A stretch of 7,908 nucleotides of DNA from the NCBI GenBank assembly GCA_030705945.1, contig JAUZPS010000207.1:1-7908 (forward strand), read 5' to 3'. The stretch comes from Bacillota bacterium (lineage in GTDB: Bacteria > Bacillota > Clostridia > Acetivibrionales > DSM-2933). Made by a program: the position numbers and the translations under genes. Below are positions 6,379-7,908 of this stretch, piece after piece; position 1 is the stretch's first letter, and every line of letters starts with the position of its first letter. Under the pieces are notes generated by a model that was not told the origin of the DNA, made no database searches, and worked only from the letters and a program-made list of their open reading frames with translations.

Positions 6379-7908
6379 ATGGAAAACAAACTTTGGTACC
6401 AAAAGCCTGCAACGAAATGGGTTGAGGGGTTGCCAATCGGAAATGGCAGGCTGGCTGCTATGGTTGTGGGAAATCCGCATGGAGAAAGGATATCATTAAA
6501 CCATGAATGGCTGTGGCGTCGGAAATATTGGGATCGGTATACTGAGGACCGTTCGGATTATCTCAAGAAGGTAAGAGACCTCCTGTTTTCAGGAAAATTT
6601 GAGGAGGGGACTTTACTTGCAAATGAGGCTTGGGGAGGAAACGGGGGTGTAAGCGGTAAGCCCTGCAGAATCGATTCTTACCAGCCGGCAGGAGATTTTT
6701 GCTTCAAGCTTTACAAGGGAAAAGTCAAGCTATTCAACGGTGAGGCTAGTAATTATTATCGTGAACTGAATCTTGATGAAGCTGTCGCCAGGGTTAGTTA
6801 TGAAATTGATGATGTCAGAATCAATTATGAAATCATTGCGCATTTGATATATGATATGATCATCATTAAGATATCTTCGGAAAACGGCAGAATTGGCGGA
6901 AGTTTCTGGCTGCAAAGAGTTGAGGATCCCGAATGCGCCATTTCCTTTGCCGCCGAAGCTCCAACAATCAAAATGAAGGGTGTTTTCCAGGAGGGAATGG
7001 AATTTTGCGTAGAGGCTTCCATTAAAGCCAGAGGCGGCAAGATATGGACTGAAAAGGGCTGCCGGTTGGAGGTAGCAGACGCAGAAGAAATTCTTGTATT
7101 CGTAGATATAGGAACTTCGGCAAAGGGTGATAAGGTTAGAAGAGATTTAAATACATTTTGCGCCTTGAATCAAGATAAAGGAATGGATTATATTCCTGAA
7201 AATGAACACTTAAGATACATAAAACCGGAATTGGAATGGAAAAAGATACTGGATGCGCATATTAAAGAACATGCCAGATATTATGGCAAGCTCCGAATGG
7301 AATTGCCTTTTGCCCAAAAATGTGTTCCCACCGACCAAAGATTACTGGAATACGATGTTGGTAACGACCCTGGACTTCCTCTGTTATATTTTAATTATGG
7401 CAGATACCTGCTATGCGCTTCTTCTTATAAAGGAGACCTTCCTGCAAACCTTCAGGGGAAGTGGAATGAAAACATAAACCCTCCATGGGAGTGCGACTAT
7501 CACCTTGATATCAATTTACAGATGAATTACTGGATAGCAGAACCGGCTAATCTTCCTGACGCCACCGAAGCGCTTTTTACTTATATGGAGAGTTTGGTTC
7601 CCTTTGCTAAAAAAGCTGCTCGCGATCTTTATGGTTGCGAAGGCGCATGTTTTCCTTTAAGCGCTGACGCGTGGGGCAGAGTTACTCCTGAAGCATACGG
7701 TTGGTCTGTTTGGACAGGCGCAGGGGCATGGCTTGCGCAACATATGTGGTGGCATTATGAGTATGGACAGGACATTGAGTTTTTGAGGAAAAGGGCTTAC
7801 CCGTTTTTAAAGGATGTAGCATTATTTTATGAGAGTTATCTTACGGAAGATTGCAAAGGCATACTTCAAGTCATTCCTTCTCAATCCCCGGAAAACAGAT
7901 TTGTGGGA
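6379..7908 (+). CDS. GH95 alpha-L-fucosidase-family protein, 3' end outside window
   Basis: Open reading frame of 510 codons without a stop, cut by the window end. GH95 proteins are usually about 700-800 aa, so roughly a third is missing. Family marks: N-terminal GLPIGNGRLAAMV (residues 17-29) of the beta domain, then in the (alpha/alpha)6 barrel LPANLQGKWN and NPPWECDYHLDINLQMNYW (about 353-385). PSQSPEN near the end has Glu505 as the likely general acid (Glu566 in Bifidobacterium AfcA). Inverting GH95 enzymes remove terminal alpha-1,2-fucose from galactose; some are alpha-L-galactosidases. Two oddities: Asp377 stands where AfcA has Asn421, one of two Asn that position the water (the second, Asn379, is kept), and the usual LNEDxLW motif reads LNHEWLW (40-46). 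This points to a divergent subgroup with uncertain sugar specificity. There is no signal peptide. It is the last gene seen in the GH1-GH42-GH95 run. Confidence 0.88.
   Translation, partial: MENKLWYQKPATKWVEGLPIGNGRLAAMVVGNPHGERISLNHEWLWRRKYWDRYTEDRSDYLKKVRDLLFSGKFEEGTLLANEAWGGNGGVSGKPCRIDSYQPAGDFCFKLYKGKVKLFNGEASNYYRELNLDEAVARVSYEIDDVRINYEIIAHLIYDMIIIKISSENGRIGGSFWLQRVEDPECAISFAAEAPTIKMKGVFQEGMEFCVEASIKARGGKIWTEKGCRLEVADAEEILVFVDIGTSAKGDKVRRDLNTFCALNQDKGMDYIPENEHLRYIKPELEWKKILDAHIKEHARYYGKLRMELPFAQKCVPTDQRLLEYDVGNDPGLPLLYFNYGRYLLCASSYKGDLPANLQGKWNENINPPWECDYHLDINLQMNYWIAEPANLPDATEALFTYMESLVPFAKKAARDLYGCEGACFPLSADAWGRVTPEAYGWSVWTGAGAWLAQHMWWHYEYGQDIEFLRKRAYPFLKDVALFYESYLTEDCKGILQVIPSQSPENRFVG

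Noticed and set aside
7253..7477. Small open frame of 74 codons on the + strand
   Set aside because: It lies wholly inside the GH95 gene in another frame, has no ribosome binding site, and its peptide resembles nothing known to me.

Overview
This window looks like part of a carbohydrate-utilisation locus from a low-to-moderate-GC Firmicute, most likely a plant-fibre-degrading clostridium. The evidence is AT-rich intergenic DNA, purine-rich Shine-Dalgarno sites, and clostridial or bacillus-like glycoside hydrolase sequences. The genus cannot be told from the sequence. All four genes lie on the + strand and none begins with a signal peptide, so all four enzymes should act in the cytoplasm on imported oligosaccharides.

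Layout: (1) 1-409 has no gene and is packed with inverted repeats: a perfect 10-bp hairpin (64-92), a 13-bp-arm inverted repeat (186-254) and a long imperfect palindrome (258-360). (2) 410-2737 encodes a GH31 alpha-xylosidase that is collinear with E. coli YicI at every key residue. (3) 2738-2951 carries a second, better-preserved copy of the long palindrome (2785-2888). (4) 2952-4307 encodes a GH1 beta-glucosidase, followed with a 4-base ATGA overlap by a GH42 beta-galactosidase (4304-6352). After a 26-base gap comes a GH95 alpha-fucosidase-family gene (6379 onward) that is cut by the window end after 510 codons.

These four activities match what is needed to take apart a fucosylated, galactosylated xyloglucan oligosaccharide: GH95 removes alpha-1,2-fucose, GH42 the exposed beta-galactose, GH31 the alpha-1,6-xylose on the non-reducing-end glucose, and GH1 the glucose then exposed. 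GH31 and GH1 would alternate along the backbone. The substrate is inferred from the gene set and not shown directly. No transporter, sensor or regulator is in the window.

The points most worth a second look are the near-identical ~100-bp palindromes in direct orientation on both sides of the GH31 gene, which look like a small MITE-type or regulatory element; a possible diverged relative of the same module at 31-99; and the unusual GH95 active site, with Asp where a catalytic Asn is expected.
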